DNA of 64,000 nt from Deltaproteobacteria bacterium (GCA_020632995.1 JACKEN010000003.1:186001-250000); one strand, 5' to 3'. Counted from the first letter of the stretch, positions 25,319 to 34,653 are shown. Notes: generated from the letters alone by a model not told the origin. A program made the numbers and translations.

Positions 25319-28300
25319 ACGGGTGACGCTCACCGCCTCGACATAGGCCGCCCGCGCCCCGGCCCAATCCGAGAGCAGCGCCTGGGCGGTGGCGCTCCCG
25401 GTGTGCTCGGCGTGGGCTTCGACCAGGGCGCGGAAGGCCTCGGTGGCGGCCGCGTCGAGGTCCCGCGCGAAGACGTACTCGGGGTTGAGCCGGGCCGCCT
25501 GATCGCGGCGCAAGAAGATCCGGCCGCCGGTCATGCCCGCGCCGACGTTGGCGCTCGCCTCGCCGAGGATCACCACCGTGCCCCGCGTCATGTACTCGCA
25601 CGCGTGCAGGCCCACCGCCTCGACCACCGCCTCCGCGCCGCTGTTCCGCACCGCGAAGCGATCCGCGGCGCGCCCGCGCACGAAGAGCTGGCCGCCGGTG
25701 GCGCCGTACAGCGCGCAGTTCCCGATGATCGCGGCCTTCTCGGCCGTGAAGGGCGCGCCCTCGGGCGGCCGGATCACCACCCGGCCCCCCGACATCGCCT
25801 TGGCCACCGCGTCGTTGGCCTCGCCGTGCAGGGTGGCCTGCATACCCCGGGTGAGGAAGACCGCGAAGCCCTGCCCGGCGGAGCCGGTGAAGGTGAGGTC
25901 GATGGTGCCGTCGGCGAGGTGGAGGGCGGCGTCGTCGGCCGGCGGGAGCGGGGTGCCCTCGCCCACCGCGGGCGGGGTCTCGGCCAGGCGCTTCATCCGG
26001 CGCTGGTGGGTGCGGCGGGCCAGCGCCCCGCTGAGGGTGGCCAGCGCCGCACGATCGGTGGTGCGGATCGGGTAGCCGACCTCCACCGCCTCCCCCCGCT
26101 GCACCGCGGGGGCGGCGTCCTCCAGCAGGCGCGCGTTGAGCCGGCTGGTGGGCTCGGCCAGGAAGTCTCCGCGGTGCCCGCGTCGGTGCGGCAGGTTGTA
26201 TTGCAGACCACCGAGGTCGAGGTGGCGGGCCTCGATCAGCGCCGCGTGGGCCGGGTCCGGCTCCAGGCGGTGGGCCTGGCCGATGAGCTCGTCGAGGCGG
26301 TGCACGCCCGCCTTCGCGAGGTGGCGCCGCACGTCCTCGGCCAGGTAGTTGAGGAAGGTCACCACGTCGTCCACGTCGCCGCGGTACTTGGCCTTGTACT
26401 TGGGGTCGTGGGTGGCGATGCCGCGGGGGCAGGTGTTCTTCTCGCAGACCCGGGCCATGATGCAGCCCTCCGCGATCAACAGGAGCTTGCCGAAGCCGAA
26501 CTCCTCTCCGCCAAGCAAGGCGGCCTTCACGATGTCCTCGCCGGTGGACAGGCCCCCGTCGACCCGGAGCACGACGTGCTCGCGCAGGTCCTGGGCCACC
26601 AGGGTCTGGTGGGCGTCGGCGAGGCCGAGCTCCCAGGGGAGCCCGGCGTGGCGCATGGAGCTGATCGACGCGGCGCCGGTGCCGCCGTCGCCGCCGCTGA
26701 TCTGGATGACGTCGGCCCCCGCCTTCACCACCCCGGCCGCGATCGCCCCGATGCCCGCGCCGGAGACCAGCTTCACGATGACCCGGGCCTCGGGGGCGAG
26801 CTGGCGCAGCTCGTAGATCAGCTGGCGCAGGTCCTCGATGCTGTAGATGTCGTGCAGCGGCGGGGGGGAGATCAGATCCACGCCCGGGTTGGAGTGGCGG
26901 GCCCGCGCGATGTGCTCGTCGACCTTCACCGCCATGAGCTGGCCGCCCTCGCCGGGCTTGGCCCCCTGGGCCACCTTGATCTCGATCTCCTTGCCGGTGA
27001 CCAGGTACTCGGCGGTGACCCCGAAGCGCCCCGACGCCACCTGCTTCACCGTCGCGGTGGTGCCGTCGACGTAGTAGTACGGGTTCTCGCCGCCCTCGCC
27101 CGAGCTGCTCCGGCCGCCCACCTTGCGGAGGGCGTGGATGAGGTCGCGCTGCGACTCCGCGCTGATCGCCCCGAAGGACATCGCGCCGCTCCCGAGCGTG
27201 CGCAAGATCTCCTGCCGGGGCTGCACGTCCTCGAGGGCCAGCGGCTCCGCCGCCGCCTTGATGCGCAACAGGTGCCGCGGGCTCACCGGGTGGCCGTGGC
27301 CGAGGGCCTCCAGGTAGCGCTGGTAGACCGGCCACGCCTCGAAGGTGAGGGCGTGGTCCTTCGCCACCTCGTGCACCAGCCGGCTGGCGGCGCTGGTCAT
27401 GCTGTGCCGCTCGCCGTCGCCCTTGTTGTGCTCACGCAGCAGGTGCGGGCTCGGCAGGGGCCCGGGCGGCGCGTCCTCGGTGGCGTCGAGGATCTGGGCG
27501 GCGAGGTCCTCGAGCTCGAGGCCCCCGATGGCGCTGGTGTGACCGGGGAAGTAGCGGGTGAGGAGCTCCGGCCCCAGGCCCACCGGGGTGAAGAGCTGGG
27601 CCCCCTGGTAGCCCCGGGCGGTGCTGATGCCCATCTTGCTCATGATCTTGAGCAAGCCGTCCTGCAGCGCGGTCTGGAGCCGCTCCGAGCGGCGCGCGGC
27701 CTCGCCCGCCTCGTGCCCGTCGCGCACGAGCGCGAAGGCCAGGTAGGGGCACACCGCGGCGGCCCCGAAGCCCACCAGGGCGGCCACGTGGTGGGTGGTG
27801 CGGGCGTCGCCGGTGTCGACCACGAGCGAGGCGTTCAGGCGCCGCCCCGCGTCGGTCATCGCCTGGGCCACCGCGCGCAGGGCCAACAGGCTCGGGATGG
27901 GGGGCCGGGAGGGCTTCGCGAGGCGGTCGCTCAGGATGAGCACGCTGCACCCGCCCTCGATCGCCTGCAAGGCACGTTGCTGCAAGAGATCCAGCGCTTC
28001 GGCCAGGCCGGCGGGGCCGAGGTGCCGGGCGAAGGTGGTCGACAGCTCCACCACCTCGAACGCGCGGCCGAGCCGGGCGTGGAGCGGGGCCTCCCGGATC
28101 CACGCCATCTCCTCCAGGCTCAGGACCGGGGTCTTGAGCGAGAGGCCGGGGGTGAGGGGCACGAGCTCCTTCGGCTGGAAGATGTTGGGCTTCTTCCCCA
28201 GGTACATCGACAGGTCGGTGACCGTCCGCTCCCGCAAGGCGTCGAGCGGGGGGTTGGTGACCTGGGCGAAGGTCTGGAAGAAGAAGTCGAAGAAGGAGCG

Positions 28301-29698
28301 CCGGACGTCGGAGAGCACCGCGAGGCGCGCGGTGTCGCCCATCGAGCCGATGGGCTCCTTGCCCTTTTCGGCCATCGGCTCGAGGATCCGGTCGCGCTCC
28401 TCCTCGCTGAAGCCGAACAGGCTCTGGTTGTCGAGCGGCATCAGCGCGTCGTCCACCGCGAGCCGGCCGACCCGCTGCACCCGCGGGTCGAAGTGGGCGC
28501 CCTCGTTGGTGCGGGAGTGGGCGGGGTCGGTGAACACCAGCTCGCCGGTGTTCAGCTCCACGTGGGCGCCGGAGCCGCCCTGCAAGTGGCCTTTCGCCAG
28601 GACCTCGCCCTCGTCGAGCTCGAAGATGCCGGCCTCGGAGGCGAGGTAGAACGCGTCCTTGGTCTTCGCCCAGCGGCAGGGGCGAAAGCCGTTGCGGTCG
28701 AGGCGCGCCCCTACCGTCTCGCCGTCGGAGTAGGCGAGGAACGCGGGGCCGTCCCACGGCTCGAGGGCGCGGCCCCAGAACCCGTAGAAGGGGTCGGTGG
28801 TGCCGGCGGGCGGCACCATGATCGCCAGCACCTCGGACAGGTGCGGGATGGAGCTGCGGTAGCGGAGCGCCTCGACCATCTCGTTGAGGCTCCCGGAGTC
28901 GCTGATGCCGCTGCGGGTCAGAAGCTCGTCCGGCGGCAGGCCCAGGGCCTGCTCCCGCGCCACCGCCCACGCGCGGTTGCACGCGATGGTGTTGATCTCG
29001 CCGTTGTGCGCGATCATCCGGAAGGGCTGCGCCTTGTCCCAGGAGGTGGTGGTGTTGGTCGAGAAGCGGCGGTGGAAGAGCGCAAAGCGGGTTGCAAAGC
29101 GCTCGTCCCGGAGGTCGGGGTAGAAGTCGGGCAGGCGCGCCCCCGGCACCAGCGCCTTGTAGACGATGGTGGAGGTCGACAGGCTCACCATGTAGACCCG
29201 CCGCACCAGGTCGGCCCGGGCGAGGGCGGAGCGCAGGGCCTGCTTCGCGAGGTGCAGGCGCGCGTTGAAGGAGGCCTCGGTGCGGCAGAAGGCGGGCCAC
29301 GCCACGAAGACGTGGCTGATGTGCGGGAGGGTCTCGCGGGCCTGGCGGCCGAGCACCGAGGTGTCGGTGGGGACCTCGCGGTAGCCGACCACCTCGAGCC
29401 CGAAGGTGGCCATGGTTGCCTCGAGGGTGGTGCGGGCGCGGCGCCGCCCCTCGGCGTCGAGCATCATGAACAGGGTGCCGACCGCCACCTGGCCGCGGGC
29501 CACCCCGAGGAGCGCGTACGGCACCTCGGCCATGACCCCCGCCCCGTCGCCGGTCTTGCCGTCGGCCAACAGGCCCCCGCGGTGCTCGACCTGGGCGAGG
29601 GCGGACAGGGCGCGGGTCAGGTGCTCGTGCCGAGCGGTCTGATCCAGGCTCGCCACAAACCCAACGCCGCACGCCGCGTGCTCCCGTCGCTCGAACAT
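25313..29698 (-). CDS. gltB: glutamate synthase large subunit
   Basis: 1461 residues, the usual GltB size. The N-terminal class II glutaminase domain has its catalytic Cys at residue 10 (AACGVGF), which becomes the N-terminus after processing. A central domain follows, then the FMN/2-oxoglutarate domain (from about residue 790, with ISGGDGGTGAA). The 3Fe-4S cysteines lie in CIMARVCEKNTCPRG (near residue 1080), and a GXGXG beta-helix domain closes the protein. It makes two glutamates from glutamine and 2-oxoglutarate. The ATG at 29698 follows AAGGGAGG almost directly; an ATG nine codons earlier (29725) gives better spacing to nothing visible, so the start is uncertain by nine residues. No gltD small-subunit gene is in the window. 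Confidence 0.95.
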   Translation of the reverse strand: MFERREHAACGVGFVASLDQTARHEHLTRALSALAQVEHRGGLLADGKTGDGAGVMAEVPYALLGVARGQVAVGTLFMMLDAEGRRRARTTLEATMATFGLEVVGYREVPTDTSVLGRQARETLPHISHVFVAWPAFCRTEASFNARLHLAKQALRSALARADLVRRVYMVSLSTSTIVYKALVPGARLPDFYPDLRDERFATRFALFHRRFSTNTTTSWDKAQPFRMIAHNGEINTIACNRAWAVAREQALGLPPDELLTRSGISDSGSLNEMVEALRYRSSIPHLSEVLAIMVPPAGTTDPFYGFWGRALEPWDGPAFLAYSDGETVGARLDRNGFRPCRWAKTKDAFYLASEAGIFELDEGEVLAKGHLQGGSGAHVELNTGELVFTDPAHSRTNEGAHFDPRVQRVGRLAVDDALMPLDNQSLFGFSEEERDRILEPMAEKGKEPIGSMGDTARLAVLSDVRRSFFDFFFQTFAQVTNPPLDALRERTVTDLSMYLGKKPNIFQPKELVPLTPGLSLKTPVLSLEEMAWIREAPLHARLGRAFEVVELSTTFARHLGPAGLAEALDLLQQRALQAIEGGCSVLILSDRLAKPSRPPIPSLLALRAVAQAMTDAGRRLNASLVVDTGDARTTHHVAALVGFGAAAVCPYLAFALVRDGHEAGEAARRSERLQTALQDGLLKIMSKMGISTARGYQGAQLFTPVGLGPELLTRYFPGHTSAIGGLELEDLAAQILDATEDAPPGPLPSPHLLREHNKGDGERHSMTSAASRLVHEVAKDHALTFEAWPVYQRYLEALGHGHPVSPRHLLRIKAAAEPLALEDVQPRQEILRTLGSGAMSFGAISAESQRDLIHALRKVGGRSSSGEGGENPYYYVDGTTATVKQVASGRFGVTAEYLVTGKEIEIKVAQGAKPGEGGQLMAVKVDEHIARARHSNPGVDLISPPPLHDIYSIEDLRQLIYELRQLAPEARVIVKLVSGAGIGAIAAGVVKAGADVIQISGGDGGTGAASISSMRHAGLPWELGLADAHQTLVAQDLREHVVLRVDGGLSTGEDIVKAALLGGEEFGFGKLLLIAEGCIMARVCEKNTCPRGIATHDPKYKAKYRGDVDDVVTFLNYLAEDVRRHLAKAGVHRLDELIGQAHRLEPDPAHAALIEARHLDLGGLQYNLPHRRGHRGDFLAEPTSRLNARLLEDAAPAVQRGEAVEVGYPIRTTDRAALATLSGALARRTHQRRMKRLAETPPAVGEGTPLPPADDAALHLADGTIDLTFTGSAGQGFAVFLTRGMQATLHGEANDAVAKAMSGGRVVIRPPEGAPFTAEKAAIIGNCALYGATGGQLFVRGRAADRFAVRNSGAEAVVEAVGLHACEYMTRGTVVILGEASANVGAGMTGGRIFLRRDQAARLNPEYVFARDLDAAATEAFRALVEAHAEHTGSATAQALLSDWAGARAAYVEAVSVTRR

Positions 29699-29770
29699 GC
29701 CTCCCTTGTCCCCGCCATGACGCATCGGGTCAAGGCGGCGCGGACGTTCTCGGCGTGATAGAGGCGCGAC

Positions 29771-30622
29771 ATGCGGGCGGAGGCCGCAGGCTGGACGGCG
29801 CTGGCGGTGGTCGCGACCTTCGTGGTCGCGGTCCTCTACAGCGCGCAGGGTTCGGCGCCGGCGCCGAGCGCGCCCCTGCCCGAGGCGCCGGCGGTGGTGC
29901 TGCCGTGGGTGGCCGAGGTCGCGCCCTCCACCGTGGTGGCCGCGATGGAGCGGGGCGTCCCGCCCAGCGTGGAGGCGACGGCCGACGTGGTCGCGGCGGC
30001 GTGGGCCCCTGGCCTGCGCCTGGTGGAGGCCCGCCGGGGCGAGACCTGGGAGGCCCACCGCGCCCTGATCGAGGACGCGACGACCGGCGACGCGCGGCTG
30101 TACGCGATCGGTGACCTGTTGCCCCACGGCTCGCTCCTCGTCGCGGTGAGCACCGCGGCGGTGGATGTGTTGGTGGCGGACATGGAGCTCGTCCGGCTGG
30201 ATGAGAAAGGTGGCTTGCGCTCCATCCACGACTTCAGGACCGCGCTCGAGGCCCAGCCCCTCGCTCGGGCCCCCGAGCTGGCCGACGCCTACGTCGAGGG
30301 GGCGGCGGCGGCGGTGCAGGCCACCTTGTCGGAGGACCCCGAGGTGGTGCAGGCGGCGATCGACGCCCTCATCGAGGCAGGAGAGCCTGCGGTCGAGCTG
30401 ATCATCGCCGAGGCGTCGAGCGAGGCGCCGGTGGCCGCGTACCCCTACCGCTTCCCGAGCGGCGGCGAGCGCCAGGGGACCCCGGTGGTGCAGGGCGACG
30501 TGGTGATCGGGGTGCTGGAGGCGGTGACGGGGCAGACCTTCGGCGACGTGTTCCGGCCGGACATCACGCGGGCGGAGCGGCTCGAGATCGCCGGGAAGTG
30601 GCGGAGCTGGTGGGGCGGGTAG
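29771..30622 (+). CDS. single-pass membrane protein with GspC-like segment
   Basis: 283 residues. One N-terminal transmembrane helix (WTALAVVATFVVAVLYSA) leaves the rest outside the cytoplasm. Residues about 100-140 (IEDATTGDARLYAIGDLL, then GSLLVAVSTAAVDVLV) have the strand pattern of the homology region of type II secretion protein GspC, in which a stored value, a YxxGD turn and a V-x-V-L strand recur. The C-terminal part is helical. No other type II secretion gene is near, so the resemblance may be only structural. It is divergent from gltB and convergent with gpsA. No firm function is assigned. Confidence 0.55.
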   Translation: MRAEAAGWTALAVVATFVVAVLYSAQGSAPAPSAPLPEAPAVVLPWVAEVAPSTVVAAMERGVPPSVEATADVVAAAWAPGLRLVEARRGETWEAHRALIEDATTGDARLYAIGDLLPHGSLLVAVSTAAVDVLVADMELVRLDEKGGLRSIHDFRTALEAQPLARAPELADAYVEGAAAAVQATLSEDPEVVQAAIDALIEAGEPAVELIIAEASSEAPVAAYPYRFPSGGERQGTPVVQGDVVIGVLEAVTGQTFGDVFRPDITRAERLEIAGKWRSWWGG

Positions 30623-30625
30623 GGG

Positions 30626-31633
30626 TCAGTGCGTCTCTTTCTTGAGGGAGCGCCGCATCAACGACAGCACCACCTCCCTCACCGGCTTGTCCTCGTAGAG
30701 GATGCGGTAGACCTCCTGGGTGATCGGCATCTCGACGCCCACCTTGTCTGCAAGCTCCTTTGCAGACAGCGTCGTCTTCACCCCCTCCGCCACCTGGCCC
30801 ATCTCCTCGAGGATCTGCGGGAGCTGCTTGCCCTGGCCGAGGCCGATGCCCACCCGGCGGTTACGCGACAGGTCGCCGGTGCAGGTGAGGACGAGGTCGC
30901 CCATGCCCGCGAGGCCGGCCAGGGTCACCGGGTCGGCGCCGAGGCGCACCGCGCAGCGGGTGATCTCGGCCAGGCCGCGGGTGATGATGGCGGAGCGGGT
31001 GTTGTAGCCGAGCTCGAGGCCGTCGGCGCAGCCGCAGGCGATGGCGATCACGTTCTTGAGCGCGCCGCCGATCTCGACCCCGATGACGTCGTGGGTGAAG
31101 TAGGCCCGCATCCAGTCGCAGGACATGAGGTCCTGGGCGGTCTGGGCCATGGGCTCGTCGTCGCTCCCGATGACGATCGCGGTCGGGAGGTGGGCCGCGA
31201 CCTCCTTGGCGAAGGAGGGCCCGCCGATGAAGCCCACCGGGTGGCCGGGCGCGACCTCCTTCAGCACCGTCACCATCATGTCGTGGGTGCCGTTCTCGAT
31301 CCCCTTCGACGCGCACAGGATCGGGACGCCGGCGGCAAGGTAGCCTGCGCCCTCCTTCCACACGTCGCGGGTGCTCTGGGAGGGGACCACGCTGATCACG
31401 TACTCCACGTCGGTGAGGGCCGCGCCGAGGTCGCTGGTGGCGCTCAGGCACTCGGGGAGCGGGAAGCCGGGCAGGTACCGGGCGTTCTCCCGGTCCTTCT
31501 GGATCGCCGCGGCGTGCTCCTCGCGCCGGGCCCAGAGCTTCACCGGGTGCCCCTGATCCGCCATGTGCTTGGCCAGGGCGGTGCCCCAGCTGCCGGCGCC
31601 GAGCACCGCTACCTTGACGCGCTGTCCACTCAT
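30626..31633 (-). CDS. gpsA: glycerol-3-phosphate dehydrogenase [NAD(P)+]
   Basis: 335 residues. The Rossmann motif VLGAGSWGTALA is at the N-terminus, CASKGIENGTHDMM and FIGGPSFAKEVA follow, and the catalytic Lys lies in GGALKNVIAIACG, with NTRSAIITRGLAEI after it. It reduces dihydroxyacetone phosphate to sn-glycerol 3-phosphate for phospholipid synthesis. The start at the ATG 31633 (MSGQRVKVAVLG) fits the family; the frame is open further upstream but that part is unrelated. The bioD gene ends 25 bases upstream on the same strand, so the two may be cotranscribed. Confidence 0.95.
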   Translation of the reverse strand: MSGQRVKVAVLGAGSWGTALAKHMADQGHPVKLWARREEHAAAIQKDRENARYLPGFPLPECLSATSDLGAALTDVEYVISVVPSQSTRDVWKEGAGYLAAGVPILCASKGIENGTHDMMVTVLKEVAPGHPVGFIGGPSFAKEVAAHLPTAIVIGSDDEPMAQTAQDLMSCDWMRAYFTHDVIGVEIGGALKNVIAIACGCADGLELGYNTRSAIITRGLAEITRCAVRLGADPVTLAGLAGMGDLVLTCTGDLSRNRRVGIGLGQGKQLPQILEEMGQVAEGVKTTLSAKELADKVGVEMPITQEVYRILYEDKPVREVVLSLMRRSLKKETH

Positions 31634-31658
31634 GAAGAGGGAAGCTAACCCTCGGCCG

Positions 31659-32396
31659 CTAGCGGAGCAAGGCGTCCACCACCCGATGGGCCTCCAGGTG
31701 CTGGGCCACGGCGTGCACGTCGGTGGCCTCCAGGGTGGGGAGGGTCTCGAACACGGTGACCTGGCCCCGGGCCGCGATGGTCTCCTCGTTCCGGAGCCGG
31801 CCCCGGTCGGCGTCCCGGCGGGACAGGAGCACGCCGCGCACGTCCAGACCGCGGCGCTCACAGGCCTCCAGCGTCAACAGGACTTGCCCATCCGCGCCCT
31901 CGCGGTCCGGCCCCACGACCAGCACCGCGGCGGTCAGCCGGGCGGCGAGATCGGCGGTGGCGCCGTCCTGAGCCACCGGGCAGAGGGGCCCGTCGGGGCC
32001 CTCCACCACTATGCGGCCGAAGTCGATGGCCGCCCGCGCCGCCTGCACCGCCTGGACCAGGTCCTCCATGGTGATGAGCAAGCCGGCTTGCTCCGCCGCC
32101 ACCGCGGGGGAGAGGGGGGGCGCGAAGCGATAGGGGGATGCCACCAGCGGAGGGATGGGGAGGCCGGCCTGCCGGAGGCGGGTGCCGTCCCGGCCGATGA
32201 GGTCGTGATCCTCGCCATGAGCGCACCCGGTCTCCACCGGCTTGATCCCCGCCGCCGTGGTCCCCTGGGCCTTCAAGGCGGCGAGGAGGCCGCAGGCCAC
32301 GAGGGTCTTACCCACGCCGGGGCCGGTGCCGAGGATGAACAGGGCTTGTGGACCACCCACGGTCGGGACATTGGCCCGGTCACCGCCAAAGGTCAA
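31659..32396 (-). CDS. bioD: ATP-dependent dethiobiotin synthetase
   Basis: 245 residues. The P-loop GTGPGVGKT (residues 23-31), the KPVETG motif that binds diaminopelargonate, and VVEGPDGPLCPV in the place of the usual E-G-A-G-G loop all support BioD. The enzyme closes the ureido ring of dethiobiotin using CO2 and ATP, the penultimate step in biotin synthesis. The E-G-P-D-G loop differs from the common EGAGG. No other biotin gene is adjacent; the AONS-like gene at the window start is a different, GNAT-fused protein. A short non-homologous N-terminus (about 15 residues) leaves the start a little uncertain. Confidence 0.9.
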   Translation of the reverse strand: MTFGGDRANVPTVGGPQALFILGTGPGVGKTLVACGLLAALKAQGTTAAGIKPVETGCAHGEDHDLIGRDGTRLRQAGLPIPPLVASPYRFAPPLSPAVAAEQAGLLITMEDLVQAVQAARAAIDFGRIVVEGPDGPLCPVAQDGATADLAARLTAAVLVVGPDREGADGQVLLTLEACERRGLDVRGVLLSRRDADRGRLRNEETIAARGQVTVFETLPTLEATDVHAVAQHLEAHRVVDALLR

Positions 32397-32445
32397 AGCG
32401 CGCCGGGCCCGTGACCGCGACCTCGGGGGCTGCTAGACCGGGGCT

Positions 32446-33594
32446 GTGGTGCTCAGGCGGCTCATGCCCCGCGGACGCACCCGCCGGGGCCGCCCCTTCC
32501 TCCTCGGCCACCAGGTGGAGATCCTGGTGGACGGCGGACCCTTCTACCGCAGCGTGCTCGCCGACATCGCGACCGCGCGGCGCTACGTCTTCGTCGAGAC
32601 CTACATCCTGCGCTCCGACGAGACCGGGTGGCGGGTGGCGCGCGCGTTGGCGGAGCGCGCCAACGCCGGGGTCGAGGTCGCGCTCTGCTACGACGCCTTC
32701 GGCTCCGACGCCCTGAGCGCGGAGTTCGTGCAGTTCCTCGACGACGCGGGGGTGAAGCGCCTGGTGTTCCGCCCGCTGTCGTTCTGGAAGTGGAGCTGGC
32801 CGTGGTCGCGCCGCAACCACAGGAAGGTCCTGCTGGTGGACGGCCACATCGCCACCGTCGGCGGGATGAACATCGCCAACGAGTACGCGTCGGAGGAGCT
32901 CGGCGGCAACGGCTGGCGCGACACGTCGGTGCGCATCGAGGGGCCCGCGGTGACGCAGGTGGACCGCATGTTCCGCTACCTGTGGCGCAGGGAGGGCGGC
33001 TCGCCGCTCCGCACCGATCGGGCCGAGCGCCCCTCGCCGAGCGGGGGCCTGCCGGTGCGCTTCTTCGCCAACTTCGCGCGAGGCGAGCGCGCGATGATCC
33101 GCCGCGCGTACCTGGTGGCGATCACCAGCGCCCAGAAGAGCGTGCGCATCACCAACGCCTACTTCTTCCCCGACCGGGCGCTGCGGCGCGCGCTCGTCCT
33201 GGCCGCGCGCCGCGGGGTCGAGGTGGAGCTCATCGTGGCCGGCAAGAGCGACGTCAAGCCGTCCGTCTACGCCGCGCGGTCGCTCTACACGCGGTTCTTG
33301 CGGGCGGGGGTGAAGATCTACGAGTGGCACGAGCGCGTGCTCCACGCGAAGACCGCGGTGGTCGACGGGGAGTGGACCACCATCGGCTCGAGCAACCTGG
33401 ACCCCTTCAGCTCCTTCGTGAACCTCGAGATCAACGCGGGCATCTTCAGCCGCCGGGTGGGGGACATCATGGTGGCGCAGTTCGAGGACGACCGCGCCCG
33501 CTGCCGCACGGTGGAGCTCGGGTCGTGGCTGCGGCGCTCGTACCTCGAGCGCCTCATGGAGCTCATGTTCCGCTGGATGACCAAGCGCTACTGA
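32446..33594 (+). CDS. phospholipase D-family cardiolipin synthase-like protein
   Basis: 382 residues without a membrane helix at the N-terminus, which matches ClsB-type rather than ClsA-type cardiolipin synthases. Two HKD motifs are present: NHRKVLLVDG (H125, K127, D132) with downstream GGMN, and LHAKTAVVDGEW with SSN-L-D (about residues 300-315). Such enzymes join two phosphatidyl groups or transfer phosphatidyl to glycerol on the inner membrane. The start is one of GTG 32446, GTG 32449 or ATG 32464; no clear ribosome-binding site separates them. It is convergent with the PP2C gene, ten bases apart. Confidence 0.85.
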   Translation: MVLRRLMPRGRTRRGRPFLLGHQVEILVDGGPFYRSVLADIATARRYVFVETYILRSDETGWRVARALAERANAGVEVALCYDAFGSDALSAEFVQFLDDAGVKRLVFRPLSFWKWSWPWSRRNHRKVLLVDGHIATVGGMNIANEYASEELGGNGWRDTSVRIEGPAVTQVDRMFRYLWRREGGSPLRTDRAERPSPSGGLPVRFFANFARGERAMIRRAYLVAITSAQKSVRITNAYFFPDRALRRALVLAARRGVEVELIVAGKSDVKPSVYAARSLYTRFLRAGVKIYEWHERVLHAKTAVVDGEWTTIGSSNLDPFSSFVNLEINAGIFSRRVGDIMVAQFEDDRARCRTVELGSWLRRSYLERLMELMFRWMTKRY

Positions 33595-33603
33595 CGGGAT
33601 CGC

Positions 33604-34461
33604 TCAGCGCCCCTCGAAGCGGAGCACCACCGCGCTGACGTCGTCGCGGTGGCCGGTGCGCTTGGCGTGCTCCACCAGCCGCGCGGCGGCGCCCGGCGCG
33701 GGGGCGCTCTTCCACAGCAGGCGGGCCATCGTCTCCTCGCCGAGGGCGCCGTGGAGGCCGTCGGTGCACATCAGGATCGTGTCGTGGGGCCGGAGGACCT
33801 CCTCGAACAGCTCCACCTGCGGTGGCGCCGCGCCGTTGACCGCGTTCCACAGCGTCGACTCGAGGCGAGGGTGCGCCGGGCCCTCGGTGAGGCCGCGCTC
33901 TCGCAGCTGCTCGGCCATGGTGTGGTCGCGGGTCACCGCGCGCAGCCGGCCCCTACGGCCGAGGTAGAGGCGGCTGTCGCCGACGTGGGCGACGACGAGG
34001 CGCGGCCACTCCACCCACGCCACGGTGGCGGTGGTGCCGAAGTGGGGCTCGATCCCGCCGCGCAGCGCGACGTCGCGGAGCTGCAAGTGGGCTTCACTCA
34101 GCAGCTCCGACAGCGTGGCCTCCGCGTCGAAGGGGCGGGGGTGCTCGAGGTGCGGTGCCATGCCGGTGGCCACGTGTCGCACCACCAGCGCGCTGGCGAG
34201 GTCCCCGTGGCCATGGCCACCCATGCCGTCCGCCACCACCGCGAGCAGCCGGAGGGCGCGGTCGCGGACAGGCGCGGTGAGCGGCGTGGGCTGGAGCGTC
34301 GCGAGGACCTGGCCACGCGAGGTGGCGACCAGCGCCTGATCCTCGTTCACGTCGTGGATGCCCACCGCGGTGGCGAGGCCCACGTCGGTCTGCGGCAGGG
34401 TGCTCGCGGCCCGGGTCACGGGGACGGGCCGGGGGAGGGTGGTGCTGAGCTCCTGGGTCAT
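33604..34461 (-). CDS. PP2C-type Ser/Thr protein phosphatase
   Basis: 285 residues from the ATG at 34461. PPM/PP2C metal and phosphate motifs are in order: NEDQALV, VVADGMGGHGHGDLAS (DGMGG at 78-82), FGTTATVAW, VAHVGDSRLYLGRRG and HRDDVSAVVLRF. It would dephosphorylate proteins modified by the Ser/Thr kinases of this genome. An earlier in-frame ATG (34485) lies inside the putative sigma-54 promoter at 34474-34489, so it is not used if that promoter is real. The predicted transcript then begins only two bases before the ATG at 34461. A GTG fourteen codons in is an alternative. The gene is probably controlled by the adjacent dyad and the NtrC-type regulator encoded at 43153-44529. Confidence 0.88.
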   Translation of the reverse strand: MTQELSTTLPRPVPVTRAASTLPQTDVGLATAVGIHDVNEDQALVATSRGQVLATLQPTPLTAPVRDRALRLLAVVADGMGGHGHGDLASALVVRHVATGMAPHLEHPRPFDAEATLSELLSEAHLQLRDVALRGGIEPHFGTTATVAWVEWPRLVVAHVGDSRLYLGRRGRLRAVTRDHTMAEQLRERGLTEGPAHPRLESTLWNAVNGAAPPQVELFEEVLRPHDTILMCTDGLHGALGEETMARLLWKSAPAPGAAARLVEHAKRTGHRDDVSAVVLRFEGR

Positions 34462-34473
34462 GGACGTCCGCAG

Positions 34474-34489
34474 TGCAGCGGCCATGCCA
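34474..34489 (-). promoter_or_regulatory. sigma-54 (-24/-12) promoter of the PP2C gene
   Basis: Read on the minus strand it is TGGCATGGCCGCTGCA: GG and GC are separated by 10 bases as required for sigma-54, with TGGCA and TGCA boxes intact. It lies 31 bp downstream of a tandem dyad of the kind found at the other sigma-54 promoters in this window. Confidence 0.6.
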
Positions 34490-34520
34490 GCCGTGATGTC
34501 GCAGGGGATCTTGCTGGAGG

Positions 34521-34555
34521 TGGGGCATGCTGCCCCGGTGGGGCGGGCCGCCCCG
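34521..34555. promoter_or_regulatory. tandem dyad, putative enhancer-binding-protein site
   Basis: Two adjacent dyads, TGGGGCA-TGC-TGCCCCG (34521-34537) and TGGGGCG-GGC-CGCCCCG (34539-34555), lie 18 bp apart centre to centre. The arrangement suits two dimers of an NtrC-type activator. Distance to the PP2C -24 box is 31 bp. The same half-site recurs at 42744-42778 and 46039-46055. Confidence 0.6.
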
Positions 34556-34565
34556 GGTGTCGGGT

Positions 34566-34581
34566 TGGCCGGTGTGCTGCG
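34566..34581 (+). promoter_or_regulatory. weak sigma-54-like promoter toward the lipoprotein gene
   Basis: TGGCCGGTGTGCTGCG has the GG-N10-GC spacing but weaker boxes than the other three. It points to the lipoprotein gene at 34654 and is only 10 bp from the tandem dyad, unlike the 31-32 bp seen elsewhere. It may be fortuitous. Confidence 0.3.
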
Positions 34582-34653
34582 GGTCACGGTGGGGTGGCCG
34601 TATTCGCGGAGCTCGGCGTTGACGTGGTCGGGGGGTCGACCCACGATCCGACG

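Noticed and set aside
25211..29758. Very long open frame opposite gltB
   Set aside because: GC-rich third-position shadow of gltB and hemN; its translation is Arg/Gly/His/Val-rich with no domain.
34566..34581. Counting the plus-strand GG-N10-GC match as a firm fifth sigma-54 promoter
   Set aside because: Its boxes are weaker and it is only 10 bp from the dyad, unlike the others, so it is listed as weak only.
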